Source: a virus | Reading direction: 5' to 3' (one strand) | IMG/VR virus record: IMGVR_UViG_3300025000_000097 | Coordinates: 1 to 63,432 of that record | DNA length: 63,432 nt | Shown: positions 14,360 to 22,488 of the stretch, in pieces | How positions within the stretch are numbered: position 1 is the first letter of the stretch | Layout of the letters: every line of letters begins with the position of its first letter | Made by a program: the position numbers and the translations under genes | Notes under the pieces: generated by a model | Told to the model about the DNA's origin: nothing | Seen by the model: only the letters and a program-made list of their open reading frames with translations | Databases searched by the model: none

Positions 14360-15030
14360 CTATGCAGTCTGTCTATACTTATCTGTCGCTTTATCTTTGA
14401 TAAGGAGCAATACACCATGATAACCTGCGTATTTTGGATTTTTAAGATAGGAAATGCAATTCTGAAGCATTCTTATTGAGCAGTTACATTTTATCAATAA
14501 TTCCTCAAAAGAAAAAGCAGCACCATTAATATTATATAGCTTACGTATAATAGTTTTAACACTGCTATCTGATATTTTTCCGCGCTCTGTTTCTGCAATC
14601 TTTTTCTAGTCTCAAGCGAAACAGGCCTACCCAGTAAAGCAGCCGATATTTTTGCACGTGTTGTAAATGATGCTTTCTTACTGGTACTGACAACAACCAT
14701 ACGAGCTCTATTTTCAGCAGAGCGTACCAACCCAGAAACGCCCTCCCCACCTGTAGTGGCATTTAAAAGATTAGCACCAAGCCCTCGTAAATAGGCGATC
14801 CAGAAGCATTCTGCCGAAGCCCAGTCCTGATCGCTGGGTATGATTTCCAGTGTAAAGTATTCAGGCGTCTTGACCTTCCTGAACCAGCGTGCAGCTCGAT
14901 GCTGTAACTTTCCATTAATATGCTCGTTGATGCGTTTTCGAACTGCTTTTACAGTCTTTCCTACGTAGCGTACCTCGTGCGTCAACGGATCACATACAGC
15001 ATAAATAGTTGTGGAGAGATTGGTCCTCAT
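14360..15030 (-). CDS. GIY-YIG homing endonuclease with a frameshifted winged-helix tail
   Basis: The annotated frame (15030-14494, 178 residues) holds a GIY-YIG domain: TIYAVCDPLTHEVRYVGKT, Glu in SAECFWI. A NUMOD3-like segment follows (TRAKISAALLGRPVSLETRK). Its last 30 residues are unlike any nuclease. A slip of -1 in the A5 run (T5 on the plus strand, 14601-14605) restores KIAETERGKISDSSVKTII and a winged-helix-like module ending at TAG 14360. That module contains YLKNPKYAGYHGVL, shared with three other phage proteins. Full length would be 223 residues. Its ATG overlaps the DNA polymerase stop. Confidence 0.8.
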
Positions 15031-17093
15031 AAATAGCTGCGCCCTTTCTTTTCAAGTTCCTGCCAGTTTACAGGCTCATCATGGAGGTCACCCCAGGATG
15101 GGCCAACCTCAGTATCAACAAGTAGCGGGATGCAGAGCTTTACAGAAGTTTTCATAAGATGTACCATTTCTGCGTGAGCCTCAATAGCTATCTTATCCCG
15201 TCGGCGGCTAGTGTTAACTTCATCATGAACGAGGTTCAATGCTGGCCCTAGAGCCTTATCATCAAACACTCCAGCAGCCCAACACTTAGCCATGGCATTT
15301 TTGAACACATCGGCAGCTGAACCCTGGGCCAAGGCATTGAGGGCCTTGTGCGTCTGCGCACGACGAATACCGCGCTCGCCGTACATGCTGATCGCACGCT
15401 CCCTGCTCATGCAGCCCATCACCTTGGACTGGTCCCAGTCCTTCGATTCCCACAGGTTGAATCTAGCTCGTCGGTTAAGGATCGTCTTGATGTAACCGCG
15501 AGAAGAAGCCACCGCTGATACAGCTTTATTGAGCTCCTTGATAAAAGGCATTTCCTCATCATAGGTGTTCATGAACTCTATGGCCTGTGGAACGCTACAC
15601 CCTAGCATGCTAGCGGCCTTGTCCTTGCCGAAGCCGTACGCCTTGCCGAAGTTGATATTCTTGCAGGTCTTACGATTAAGGCCTGTCATTTCTGAAACCA
15701 TATTATGAAAGTCAGTAGTAGGATCAGTGCGATATAGGTTCTGCGCCTTCTCAGCGCTCGGACCTGTGCCGTAGTGAGTCATCACGCGGTATTCTATTTG
15801 TGAGTAGTCATCTGCACAGAAATCCTCATCCTCATCAGGCAGAAAGAGCGACCTGACAAGATTGCCCAGCTTCCACTCCTTGCCCTCCATCATTATCTTG
15901 GTCTCATCGCGGGTAGGTATATTCTCAAGGTTCGGGTTGGAGGAACTGAAGCGGCCACTGATCGTGCCGTTCTCGTCCGTCTTCAGCTGGTGGAACTGGC
16001 CATGGATGCGACCGTTGACATGCCCATTGAGTATGTAGCCTTCGATGAAGGTTGATCTGAACTTATCCCACTTTCGGACGTTTCCTATCAGCTTGCTGAC
16101 CGGATGCGGACAGGCTTCAAGCCACTCCTTCGTGATTGACGGCTGCCCGTTAGGGTAACTCTTTGAAGGCTTTGTCCTGGGATACGACAACCCCTCCTGC
16201 TCCAGGAACTTGCAGAAGGAGTCTGGTGCATTAACGTTGACTGCGTAGCCTATCATGGTTCGCAGCTTCTTCTCATCTTCGGCCGCCCGCTTGATGAATT
16301 CCTCATTCAATAGTTCTGCTCTGCGTACATCTACTCGGATGCCACGCTTGCGCATGGCTGCAAGCATAGGTATCAGGCTGGCCTCCATACGATACAGGTC
16401 AAGGAGCTCATCCCGAATAAGCGCCTGCCGCTGCTTCTCCCAGATGCGGAATGGCAGCGTAACATCGCTTTCTGCGTAAGGACCCACCAAGGCTACTGGG
16501 CACTTGTACATTCTGCTGGCCTGCGTCTGGCGCGTGGCGTTGCCACCATACGCAGCAGCCAGCCACTTGTACATGCCCTCCTGGACCTTCCCCTCCCCCA
16601 GGTAGTCCTGGGCCAGGTATTCAAGGCCATACTTCCGACGGTGTTCATTCAACAGGGGCTCAGCGATCTGAACATCGATCAGGTCTCCCCTGATGATGAT
16701 GCCCTCATGGTCAAGAGCTTCTATGTCGTAGAGCAGGTTGGCGCCGACCTTTGGTTGGTTGGCTCGGCCCAGCTCCTGCTGCGCCCATCGAAGTACCATG
16801 GTTGGGTCGAGGTTGCCACCGAGCTCATGCCGCATCGGAAAATATTGACGATACCCATCATCGGTTCCAACAGCGAGCCCGACGATATGCGCCTCTCCTC
16901 GCTGGTATCCAGGCCCCTTCTCTATCAGGCCGGGGTCGTATGATTCGACGTCAAAGCTGATGGCCTTGGCGCCTGAAAGATCGGGAAACTCATGCGGAGT
17001 CCGCCAAGGCGTCTTCGGTACGGGTACAACCTCCTCGATGCCGAAGAGGCTATCTTGTTCTCCATATTTGAGGCGCTTACCTGCAGCCCCCAT
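15027..17093 (-). CDS. DNA polymerase, family A, with 3'-5' exonuclease
   Basis: A 688-residue replicative polymerase. Exonuclease motifs: SFDVESYD (about residue 46), GANLLYDIEAL and YAESDV. Polymerase motif A is DDYSQIEYRV, motif B RKTCKNINFGKAYGFG, motif C LVHDEV. All catalytic acidic residues are present. The ATG (17093) overlaps the upstream stop. A homing-type GIY-YIG gene follows directly, as often seen beside phage polymerases. Confidence 0.97.
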   Translation of the reverse strand: MGAAGKRLKYGEQDSLFGIEEVVPVPKTPWRTPHEFPDLSGAKAISFDVESYDPGLIEKGPGYQRGEAHIVGLAVGTDDGYRQYFPMRHELGGNLDPTMVLRWAQQELGRANQPKVGANLLYDIEALDHEGIIIRGDLIDVQIAEPLLNEHRRKYGLEYLAQDYLGEGKVQEGMYKWLAAAYGGNATRQTQASRMYKCPVALVGPYAESDVTLPFRIWEKQRQALIRDELLDLYRMEASLIPMLAAMRKRGIRVDVRRAELLNEEFIKRAAEDEKKLRTMIGYAVNVNAPDSFCKFLEQEGLSYPRTKPSKSYPNGQPSITKEWLEACPHPVSKLIGNVRKWDKFRSTFIEGYILNGHVNGRIHGQFHQLKTDENGTISGRFSSSNPNLENIPTRDETKIMMEGKEWKLGNLVRSLFLPDEDEDFCADDYSQIEYRVMTHYGTGPSAEKAQNLYRTDPTTDFHNMVSEMTGLNRKTCKNINFGKAYGFGKDKAASMLGCSVPQAIEFMNTYDEEMPFIKELNKAVSAVASSRGYIKTILNRRARFNLWESKDWDQSKVMGCMSRERAISMYGERGIRRAQTHKALNALAQGSAADVFKNAMAKCWAAGVFDDKALGPALNLVHDEVNTSRRRDKIAIEAHAEMVHLMKTSVKLCIPLLVDTEVGPSWGDLHDEPVNWQELEKKGRSYL

Positions 17094-17263
17094 CAGCTCA
17101 CCACCGTCCCGGGTGCCATGCAGTTATTGCAGAGATGGGCGACCGTCTTACCCTTCGCATTTATCATCTGAACAGCCACAGAGCCATCGATTATCTTAGC
17201 TGTGCACTCTGTACAGCGGACCTTCTTCTTCAGGCGGATCGTTCTCGGCGTTGCTGTGCTCAT
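17093..17263 (-). CDS. Small zinc-ribbon protein
   Basis: A 56-residue protein from ATG 17263 (MSTATPRT) behind GGAGGT. VRCTECTAKI and HLCNNCM form a CxxC/CxxC zinc ribbon. Its stop overlaps the polymerase start, so the two are coupled. Role unknown. Confidence 0.75.
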   Translation of the reverse strand: MSTATPRTIRLKKKVRCTECTAKIIDGSVAVQMINAKGKTVAHLCNNCMAPGTVVS

Positions 17264-17682
17264 GGTACCTCCGTTGATAGGTGGAACATCTCGAACCGGC
17301 TCCGAAGCAGAGCCAGTGTATCCGGGTAGCTGTTGGCTTCGCTGTAAATCAGGACTTGCCCTGGGGAGTTCATCAGCAGCAGCCCACAGGAATTGCACGG
17401 CAGCCTGGTGACGGCAATATAGTGAATCTCGTTAGGCTGCGTGCAGAAGAGGGCACAATTCTGCTCCGCATGTATCACATTGCAGCTCCCTGTACCACCT
17501 GGTGGGTTGGTGCAGCTACCTTCATCGCAGTGAGGCATGCCCTTGGGGAGACCATTGTAACCGGCGCTAAGTATCCTACCATTCTTATCGGCGAACACGC
17601 AGCCAACCTTACGGCGACAGGTACTTCTAGACGCTACGGCCAAGGCTACGGCCAACAGGTACTCCTGGATGGTCGGCCTCAT
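17260..17682 (-). CDS. dCMP deaminase
   Basis: A 140-residue enzyme of the cytidine/deoxycytidylate deaminase family that makes dUMP for thymidylate synthesis. RKVGCVFADKNGRILSAGYNG, then HAEQNC (zinc His and catalytic Glu) and LPCNSC (two zinc Cys). It is followed by a Cys-rich insert typical of ComEB-like enzymes (CDEGSCTNPPGGTGSC). The overlap with thyX upstream (ATGA) fits a shared pathway. Confidence 0.92.
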   Translation of the reverse strand: MRPTIQEYLLAVALAVASRSTCRRKVGCVFADKNGRILSAGYNGLPKGMPHCDEGSCTNPPGGTGSCNVIHAEQNCALFCTQPNEIHYIAVTRLPCNSCGLLLMNSPGQVLIYSEANSYPDTLALLRSRFEMFHLSTEVP

Positions 17683-18386
17683 ATTGAAGCCCCAGGCAGC
17701 ATCGCCGTCCAGTCCCGATAGGGCTTACCGCAGCACATAGAACCTTGATCGCATACGCCGATCGTAAGGCATGCGGGGCCAGTATGCTTGCAGAGCTCTA
17801 CCATGCCTCCATTAGCTGCGATATGGAGCGCTTTGCTCATTACCAGCAACGTCTCAGGAGTGTTGCGTTTACAGAGCCGCTGTGGGAAGACTACAGTGAA
17901 CCACTCTCGCAGGTTGCCCTTCATCAGCAGCGTGTTACGGCACGCCCCAGGCAGGATGTAGCGGGCCCAGTCCCTACCAAGCAGCCGCTCTATATCCTGA
18001 TAAAGACTATCGATCTGAATCATCATGGCAACATAACGGCGGTGAAGCTCATCTTCCTCCGGGTCGTTAGGACTAAATGGTGGCACCAGGTAGTCGAAGC
18101 CATCATGCACCTGATACTGCTGCGAGGCCGATGTGAACGAGGCCAGCCGATGACGGGTGATCTGTGCAAGGAAGACCCTTGTGGCGTTCTCCACTACGAC
18201 AGCGAAGTCGGCATGCTCGAGCACGCTGGTGTGGCCCATCTTCAGCAGCCGACCGAGGAGACCGACGTTCAGCTCCACGCCATCAGGCATCAGCCCTCTG
18301 ACCTGCGTCATCTTCGCCGCCCCTGTCATCAGCCCGAGGTCAGCATCTGTCGGCAGGTGTACCGCCCTGACAATGATCTTATTCAT
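17679..18386 (-). CDS. thyX: Flavin-dependent thymidylate synthase
   Basis: A 235-residue enzyme that methylates dUMP to dTMP with FAD. The ThyX motif is RHRLASFTSASQQY near residue 79, preceded by GHTSVLEHADF. The C-terminal third carries extra cysteines (CKHTGPACLTIGVCDQ, MCCGK). It forms a dTTP-supply operon with the dCMP deaminase downstream. Confidence 0.95.
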   Translation of the reverse strand: MNKIIVRAVHLPTDADLGLMTGAAKMTQVRGLMPDGVELNVGLLGRLLKMGHTSVLEHADFAVVVENATRVFLAQITRHRLASFTSASQQYQVHDGFDYLVPPFSPNDPEEDELHRRYVAMMIQIDSLYQDIERLLGRDWARYILPGACRNTLLMKGNLREWFTVVFPQRLCKRNTPETLLVMSKALHIAANGGMVELCKHTGPACLTIGVCDQGSMCCGKPYRDWTAMLPGASI

Positions 18387-18966
18387 GGGTCGCCTCGAAA
18401 GGTACCTTCAGCGCCACGGTAATTTCATAGGTTTCATTGTCATAAGAGACTGGTATCTGGCAGCTGACAGCGCCCATGTTATGGAGATGATGCACCAGCT
18501 GTTTCCCAAGGAGCATCCCCTCTTCTACAGTCGCAGCAAGCTCTGTTTCATGATCGCTATGTTTCTTCTGTGGCATCAGCGTCCTGATACAAAGGGCTGC
18601 ATCATTGTGTGAGCATTCAAGTTTCTTAACTATTATCTCGGCCAGGTCATAAACCTGCTCATCGTACGTCCGGGGCATCTGCACAGCCAGTGTATCCTTG
18701 ATAATCTCATCCTCAAGACCTACGTAACCACAGAGGTCGATACGGTGGTCATCATTCCCAGGGGAGTAGAGATTCCTGATGAGCTTCGCCGACTGCATCA
18801 CCTGCAGCACGTTCCTGGCCGTGAGCGGAAAGCCCGTAAGCACCGATGCGATCGTAGCAACCTTGCTGAATGACTCGGTAGCCGGCCCGTAGTTCTTTAC
18901 CCGCTCACCGTGGATGTTCTCCTCGGCCTTCTGTAGTATATCCGTTACAGTCCGAATAGGTTCCAT
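18379..18966 (-). CDS. DUF6378-like protein
   Basis: A 195-residue protein from ATG 18966 behind AAGGAG. Residues 20-90 (RVKNYGPATESFSKVATI...MQSAKLIRN...DDHRIDLCGYVGL) fit the phage DUF6378 pattern as I know it, an all-helical fold. The C-terminal half is variable. Its neighbours (MazG, ThyX) make a nucleotide-related role possible. Confidence 0.75.
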   Translation of the reverse strand: MEPIRTVTDILQKAEENIHGERVKNYGPATESFSKVATIASVLTGFPLTARNVLQVMQSAKLIRNLYSPGNDDHRIDLCGYVGLEDEIIKDTLAVQMPRTYDEQVYDLAEIIVKKLECSHNDAALCIRTLMPQKKHSDHETELAATVEEGMLLGKQLVHHLHNMGAVSCQIPVSYDNETYEITVALKVPFEATHE

Positions 18967-18976
18967 ACTGTGCTCC

Positions 18977-19096
18977 TTAACTCAATAATTTAATTAGAAA
19001 TGGGTATGCATAAAAGATTAGGAAATAAAAACATAATGTAATACTGAGACACGCAGCAACTACAAGTGTATATTCTCGTCTATTGGTGATCTTCAT
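18977..19096 (-). CDS. 39-residue membrane protein
   Basis: ATG 19096 (MKITNRREYT) behind AAGGAG, stop TAA at 18977, which overlaps the ribosome site of the next gene. After a basic head comes one long hydrophobic helix (LVVAACLSITLCFYFLIFY), so it is a single-pass inner membrane peptide. Role unknown. Confidence 0.65.
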   Translation of the reverse strand: MKITNRREYTLVVAACLSITLCFYFLIFYAYPFLIKLLS

Positions 19097-19128
19097 GTCG
19101 TACTCCTTAAATCCTTGTTGATACAATT

Positions 19129-19165
19129 GCGGCGGGAAAGTTCTGCTGAACTGTTTTCCCGCCGC
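19129..19165 (-). terminator. Strong GC hairpin after the MazG gene
   Basis: Arms GCGGCGGGAAA and TTTCCCGCCGC (11 pairs) with a 15-base loop. The T-tract is weak on both strands, so termination may be partial. Confidence 0.65.
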
Positions 19166-19170
19166 TTATA

Positions 19171-19629
19171 TTAAGGCAGTAAATTCCCGCCTGATTGCAG
19201 CTCAATCTGCATCTCTAGTCTCGCTGCTTTCTTTCGCTCCTCTAATCTGAGTGCCCGTGCGATAATTGCTGCCCCTTGCGGTGGATTCCACCCTGGGGGT
19301 TTTACCACATCAAAGGCTGTGCCGCGCTTTGACTCATCAGCTGCCTGTGCTCGGACCTTCTCCATGTTGGCACGTTGGACGTCGTTCCAGAGTTCATCCC
19401 AGGGTAGGCCCATCATATGAGCAGTCCCCATCGCTACATAGACCAGGTCTATAAGGGCATCAGCAGCCTCGACCAGGTCGCCTCGTTCATGGGCTTCCTC
19501 AAACTCAGTAAGTTCCTCATGCATGAAGCCTTTGCGGAACTCGAAGAGCTCTTCGCTCGGCAAGAGCTGCGGGATCGTTGGACCCCGCAGCCCGAACCGT
19601 AGGTGGAAGGCTTCGATATCCTCCACCAT
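19171..19629 (-). CDS. MazG-like nucleotide pyrophosphohydrolase
   Basis: A 152-residue protein from ATG 19629 (MVEDIEAFHLRF). The MazG-type metal site is HEELTEFEEAHERGD...EAADALIDLVYVAMG (ExxE...ExxD). These enzymes hydrolyse (d)NTPs or alarmones; phage forms are thought to affect the host stringent response or modified nucleotides. It begins four bases after the stop of the upstream gene. Confidence 0.88.
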   Translation of the reverse strand: MVEDIEAFHLRFGLRGPTIPQLLPSEELFEFRKGFMHEELTEFEEAHERGDLVEAADALIDLVYVAMGTAHMMGLPWDELWNDVQRANMEKVRAQAADESKRGTAFDVVKPPGWNPPQGAAIIARALRLEERKKAARLEMQIELQSGGNLLP

Positions 19630-19633
19630 TTTA

Positions 19634-20230
19634 CTACTCACTGACCGACTCGGCAGCTTCAGTGGTTGCACCGGCAGGATCAGCAGCAGGAGCTGGAACA
19701 ACGACAGGGTTTGCCAGCTCGTAGGCAGCAGCAGCTTCAGCAGTGTGGAAGAAGCGATTCTGGGTCTTGACGACAGCCAGCACACCATGGAGACCGCAAT
19801 ACTTGGGGTTCTTCAGGTAGCAGACATAATCGCTGACACGCTTCTTGTCGCAGCCCAACAGAGCGGACATTTCTTCAATGTTCATACCCTTGTCACCAGC
19901 AGCTACCAGAGCAGCACGCAGCTTCTCTTTGTCGCCAGGCGCACGAGCGGGCTTTGCTTCTTTGACCTTGACTACCTTGGTCTCAGCTGCAGCCCACACC
20001 TGTTCAGCTGCGGTGTCAACGGTAGCATCATCAGCGAACTTCTTGATGCGATCGTCAGGTGCTACGATGGAATTGTAGCCGATGAGCAGCTGCTTGATAT
20101 CCAAGGCTTTGAGCGCTTCTGCTGAAGCATACGTGACGGATTCTGCAGGTGCTGCAGATGCAATGGTCTCTTCTGAACCGGCGGCGAACTTACCTACAAA
20201 CTTACCTTTTGCACTTAAAACGAGTAACAT
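19634..20230 (-). CDS. Internal-start product: paralogue of the 20872-21405 protein
   Basis: AAGGAGG stands five bases before ATG 20230, inside the glycosylase frame. The 198-residue product (MLLVLSAKGKF) has EALKALDIKQL...YNSIVAP...IKKFADD, aligned with EELRALDLPIA...FNAIVTG...VKKFADK in the adjacent gene. It then has a Lys-Ala-Pro linker and the LKNPKYCGLHGVL module, and ends in an Ala/Pro/Glu tail. It may once have been a separate gene that became joined in frame to the glycosylase. Confidence 0.6.
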   Translation of the reverse strand: MLLVLSAKGKFVGKFAAGSEETIASAAPAESVTYASAEALKALDIKQLLIGYNSIVAPDDRIKKFADDATVDTAAEQVWAAAETKVVKVKEAKPARAPGDKEKLRAALVAAGDKGMNIEEMSALLGCDKKRVSDYVCYLKNPKYCGLHGVLAVVKTQNRFFHTAEAAAAYELANPVVVPAPAADPAGATTEAAESVSE

Positions 20231-20878
20231 GACTGCCTCCTTGGCTCTTTCTGTGAGCCTGATAAATGTGCTGCTGAGAAAATTCTCGGCAGTTTGCGAT
20301 GCGGAATAATCCATCATCGCCCTCCAATGACGACTCTCCCCTGGGGGCAGAATCATCAGGTCGCGCCAGTAACCTGGTGCAATAGTATCATTCAAAACGA
20401 TGATCGCTGTACCGAGGTCAGTGCTTGGAAATCTGATACCAACATGGTTTGCAAAGTCCCGTACGACCTCACACTCTTCTATTCTAAACCACAGCATCCT
20501 TGCACGGAGCTTCATGTCTTTCGGAATGAAGGTGTGATCGGTATCGACCAGCATCCTCCACGTCTCAGCTGCATAACGTCCGCAGCCATCCAACTCAAGG
20601 ACGTCCTCCCACTTAGTTGGACGCTGCTTAAGATAGCCCGCGCTCATTTCGACGATGTACCCGCCTCGCTTCTTCAGCCTGATAGGGGCTATGATGGCCT
20701 CAACATCCTCTGCAGGTGCTTCGGCCATCGCGGCGGCGTTGGGCCACTCGTCAAGCAGTGCATCCAAGATGGGACGCACCTGCTCGACGCGGGTTTGGTT
20801 CAGCAAGATACAGGCTAACAATACCTGCCAAGGATCGTCAAGGTGATCCTCTTGAAGCAGTCGGAAGTGATCTAGCAT
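19634..20878 (-). CDS. MBD4-like DNA glycosylase fused to a winged-helix-like module
   Basis: A 414-residue frame from ATG 20878. Residues 1-135 resemble the MBD4/HhH-GPD glycosylase: DPWQVLLACILLNQT, EAIIAPIRLKKRGGYIVEMS, the hairpin LDGCGRYAAETWRML and PKDMKLRARMLWF with the catalytic-type Asp. Nth-type Lys is absent (Tyr in GCGRY), as in MBD4-like monofunctional enzymes. Residues 217-414 repeat the architecture of the next gene upstream: ALKALD...KKFADD and a module with YLKNPKYCGLHGVL. A strong internal start (AAGGAGG, ATG 20230) could also make the C-terminal part alone. Confidence 0.75.
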   Translation of the reverse strand: MLDHFRLLQEDHLDDPWQVLLACILLNQTRVEQVRPILDALLDEWPNAAAMAEAPAEDVEAIIAPIRLKKRGGYIVEMSAGYLKQRPTKWEDVLELDGCGRYAAETWRMLVDTDHTFIPKDMKLRARMLWFRIEECEVVRDFANHVGIRFPSTDLGTAIIVLNDTIAPGYWRDLMILPPGESRHWRAMMDYSASQTAENFLSSTFIRLTERAKEAVMLLVLSAKGKFVGKFAAGSEETIASAAPAESVTYASAEALKALDIKQLLIGYNSIVAPDDRIKKFADDATVDTAAEQVWAAAETKVVKVKEAKPARAPGDKEKLRAALVAAGDKGMNIEEMSALLGCDKKRVSDYVCYLKNPKYCGLHGVLAVVKTQNRFFHTAEAAAAYELANPVVVPAPAADPAGATTEAAESVSE

Positions 20879-21405
20879 GCCCCAGTAGCCTCAGATGCCT
20901 TATTGATTGCTAATGCAATCATGGCAGTCTCATGAGTAAAGCTCTCGGAGTTCTTCTCAACATAGGCCTTACCGACCCGAACTATATCCAACGTTCCATC
21001 CTTACCTGAATATTTTGGGTTCTTGAGGCGAGCAAGGTCATCGTGCAGCACTTTGTATGATGCACCCGTTTTTTCGAGAAGTTCCTCGACGGTGAATGCT
21101 GCCTTAGGGTCTGCAAAAAGACGACGCAGGACACTCTTTGTACCACTATGCACGCGGGGTTTCTTAGCATCGGTAGGTTTGGAAGCAGCTACAGCAGGCG
21201 CCTCTACATATTCAGGCAGCACAGCGAAGAGCCTTTTAGCTGCAGCATTCTTATCGGCAAACTTCTTAACTTCAGGGGTATCGGTACCAGTTACGATGGC
21301 ATTGAAGCAGGCAACTGCAGCTGCAATGGGGAGGTCAAGGGCTCTCAGTTCTTCTACGGTCTCGACGATAGTGGACGTTCCGTTGATGGTGATCTGCTTT
21401 TTCAT
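20872..21405 (-). CDS. Winged-helix-like protein of the LKNPKYxG family
   Basis: A 177-residue protein from ATG 21405 (MKKQITING) behind GGAAGGAG. The N-terminal half contains VEELRALDLPIAA and VKKFADKNAA; the C-terminal half has the shared module TKSVLRRLF...FTVEELLEKTGASYKVLHDDLARLKNPKYSG. That arrangement (helix, helix, recognition helix, wing) suggests DNA binding. It has its own TGTACA-type promoter. Its TAG stop overlaps the start of the glycosylase gene. Confidence 0.75.
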   Translation of the reverse strand: MKKQITINGTSTIVETVEELRALDLPIAAAVACFNAIVTGTDTPEVKKFADKNAAAKRLFAVLPEYVEAPAVAASKPTDAKKPRVHSGTKSVLRRLFADPKAAFTVEELLEKTGASYKVLHDDLARLKNPKYSGKDGTLDIVRVGKAYVEKNSESFTHETAMIALAINKASEATGAC

Positions 21406-21454
21406 GTGGTGCTCCTTCCTGCAATCCTTAGAATGTGTGCTGCTTGATGTTTTA

Positions 21455-21483
21455 AGTATAACACAGCCTGAGATGCTTGTACA
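21455..21483 (-). promoter_or_regulatory. TGTACA-family promoter
   Basis: On the minus strand TGTACA (21478-21483), 17 bases, TATACT (21455-21460). The transcript begins with the shared leader AACATCAAGCAGCA. Confidence 0.8.
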
Positions 21484-21545
21484 CAAAAAATGCACGTAGT
21501 AAATATTTTTTTTCTCTAATACACGGATGCAACGATATCAAGGCT

Positions 21546-21719
21546 TTAGTCCTCATCAGGCTCCTCCTCACATCGGCTTTCATCAGGGAAATCGCTACGG
21601 TCATGCTCCCAGGATGAATCATTCGCAAGAAAAAAGGGGGGTTTACGGGTCGCTTTGAAGCTCTCAGCAGCAAAGAGGTCATTACGCATCTTCACGAACT
21701 CTTGACTCTCTCTGCTCAT
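21546..21719 (-). CDS. 57-residue acidic protein
   Basis: ATG 21719 (MSRESQEFVKM) with GGGGGTG upstream. The C-terminus is highly acidic (CEEEPDED). It overlaps the upstream gene stop by four bases. Unknown. Confidence 0.6.
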   Translation of the reverse strand: MSRESQEFVKMRNDLFAAESFKATRKPPFFLANDSSWEHDRSDFPDESRCEEEPDED

Positions 21720-21928
21720 GGCTGCACCCCCGCAAATCTTCCGGTGGATTTGAAGACCGTGCCCGGACCTTGATCCCAGTCCATTCGACCAGCATGACCA
21801 GGGCAATATTGCGCTGGAAACGCACGACCATAATATTCACTGTAATATGCATCGGCAAGATGCGTCCCAGCGGTGCATCCACAGTTGCCGCAAATTTCTT
21901 TCAATCGTTGCTCTGCAAGCCTTTCCAT
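21716..21928 (-). CDS. 70-residue Cys/His protein
   Basis: ATG 21928 behind GAGGAGG. ICGNCGCTAGTH and YCPGHAG form a probable zinc site. Unknown function; similar small zinc proteins are scattered through this block. Confidence 0.7.
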   Translation of the reverse strand: MERLAEQRLKEICGNCGCTAGTHLADAYYSEYYGRAFPAQYCPGHAGRMDWDQGPGTVFKSTGRFAGVQP

Positions 21929-21938
21929 GTTAACCTCC

Positions 21939-22337
21939 TCATTCCACGGTACATTCGATCATCCCCTCTGCCACGCCGTCCAACAAAAAGCTCAGGACCT
22001 CGGCGAGTGGCACCGTAACAGTTGGCCAGCGGTTTATGGTTCCTGCACAGATGCAAAGGGTTGTTCTGCCATTATGCACATCTACGATCATGCGCGGTAC
22101 GAAGCCACCATCGATGTGGTAGCTCTCAAAACCTGTAGGCCCGCCTTTGAATGTCAGGATCGTCCTGCCGTCCTGCCGCTGCTCAAGCAGCATGTGCAAA
22201 TCCTTGCACGGCAGTTGCTCAGTCTTACGGTTGTAATAGCCAGCTGGGGTAGTACCATCCCCCCCAGACCAGGCCCCTTTCTCCTGCGTCCAGAGGCTCT
22301 TGATGCGGGTTTCTTTGATAGCAACTATCGGTCTCAT
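21939..22337 (-). CDS. 132-residue protein, unknown
   Basis: ATG 22337 (MRPIVAIKETRIK) behind AAAGGAGGA. It contains segments with protein-like periodicity (TILTFKGGPTGFESYHIDGG, VPLAEVLSFLLDGVAEGM). No family recognised. Confidence 0.75.
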   Translation of the reverse strand: MRPIVAIKETRIKSLWTQEKGAWSGGDGTTPAGYYNRKTEQLPCKDLHMLLEQRQDGRTILTFKGGPTGFESYHIDGGFVPRMIVDVHNGRTTLCICAGTINRWPTVTVPLAEVLSFLLDGVAEGMIECTVE

Positions 22338-22410
22338 ACAATCCTCCTTTGCACTGCTGGGACGTCAATCCACTTCGGGGGTGCAGACTTCTTCTATCGT
22401 TGGTGACCAT
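22225..22410 (-). CDS. Doubtful 61-residue ORF overlapping the next gene
   Basis: ATG 22410 has a good ribosome site (GGGAGGA), but the frame overlaps 113 bases of the much more convincing gene at 21939-22337 and its C-terminal half has odd composition. Possibly only the first 20 codons matter, as a leader, or there is a frameshift. Confidence 0.25.
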   Translation of the reverse strand: MVTNDRRSLHPRSGLTSQQCKGGLYETDSCYQRNPHQEPLDAGERGLVWGGWYYPSWLLQP

Positions 22411-22453
22411 GATGTAATCCTCCCTATTTATGTGTGTTGGGTCGCCAAAATGA

Positions 22454-22477
22454 GCCCCCAGGATCGATCCTGGGGGC
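22454..22477 (-). terminator. Palindromic terminator after the DUF932 gene
   Basis: A perfect 24-base palindrome centred on GATC (arms GCCCCCAGGATC) followed on the minus strand by TCATTTTGG. It ends the transcript of the DUF932 gene. Confidence 0.75.
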
Positions 22478-22488
22478 AAGCCTCTCAC

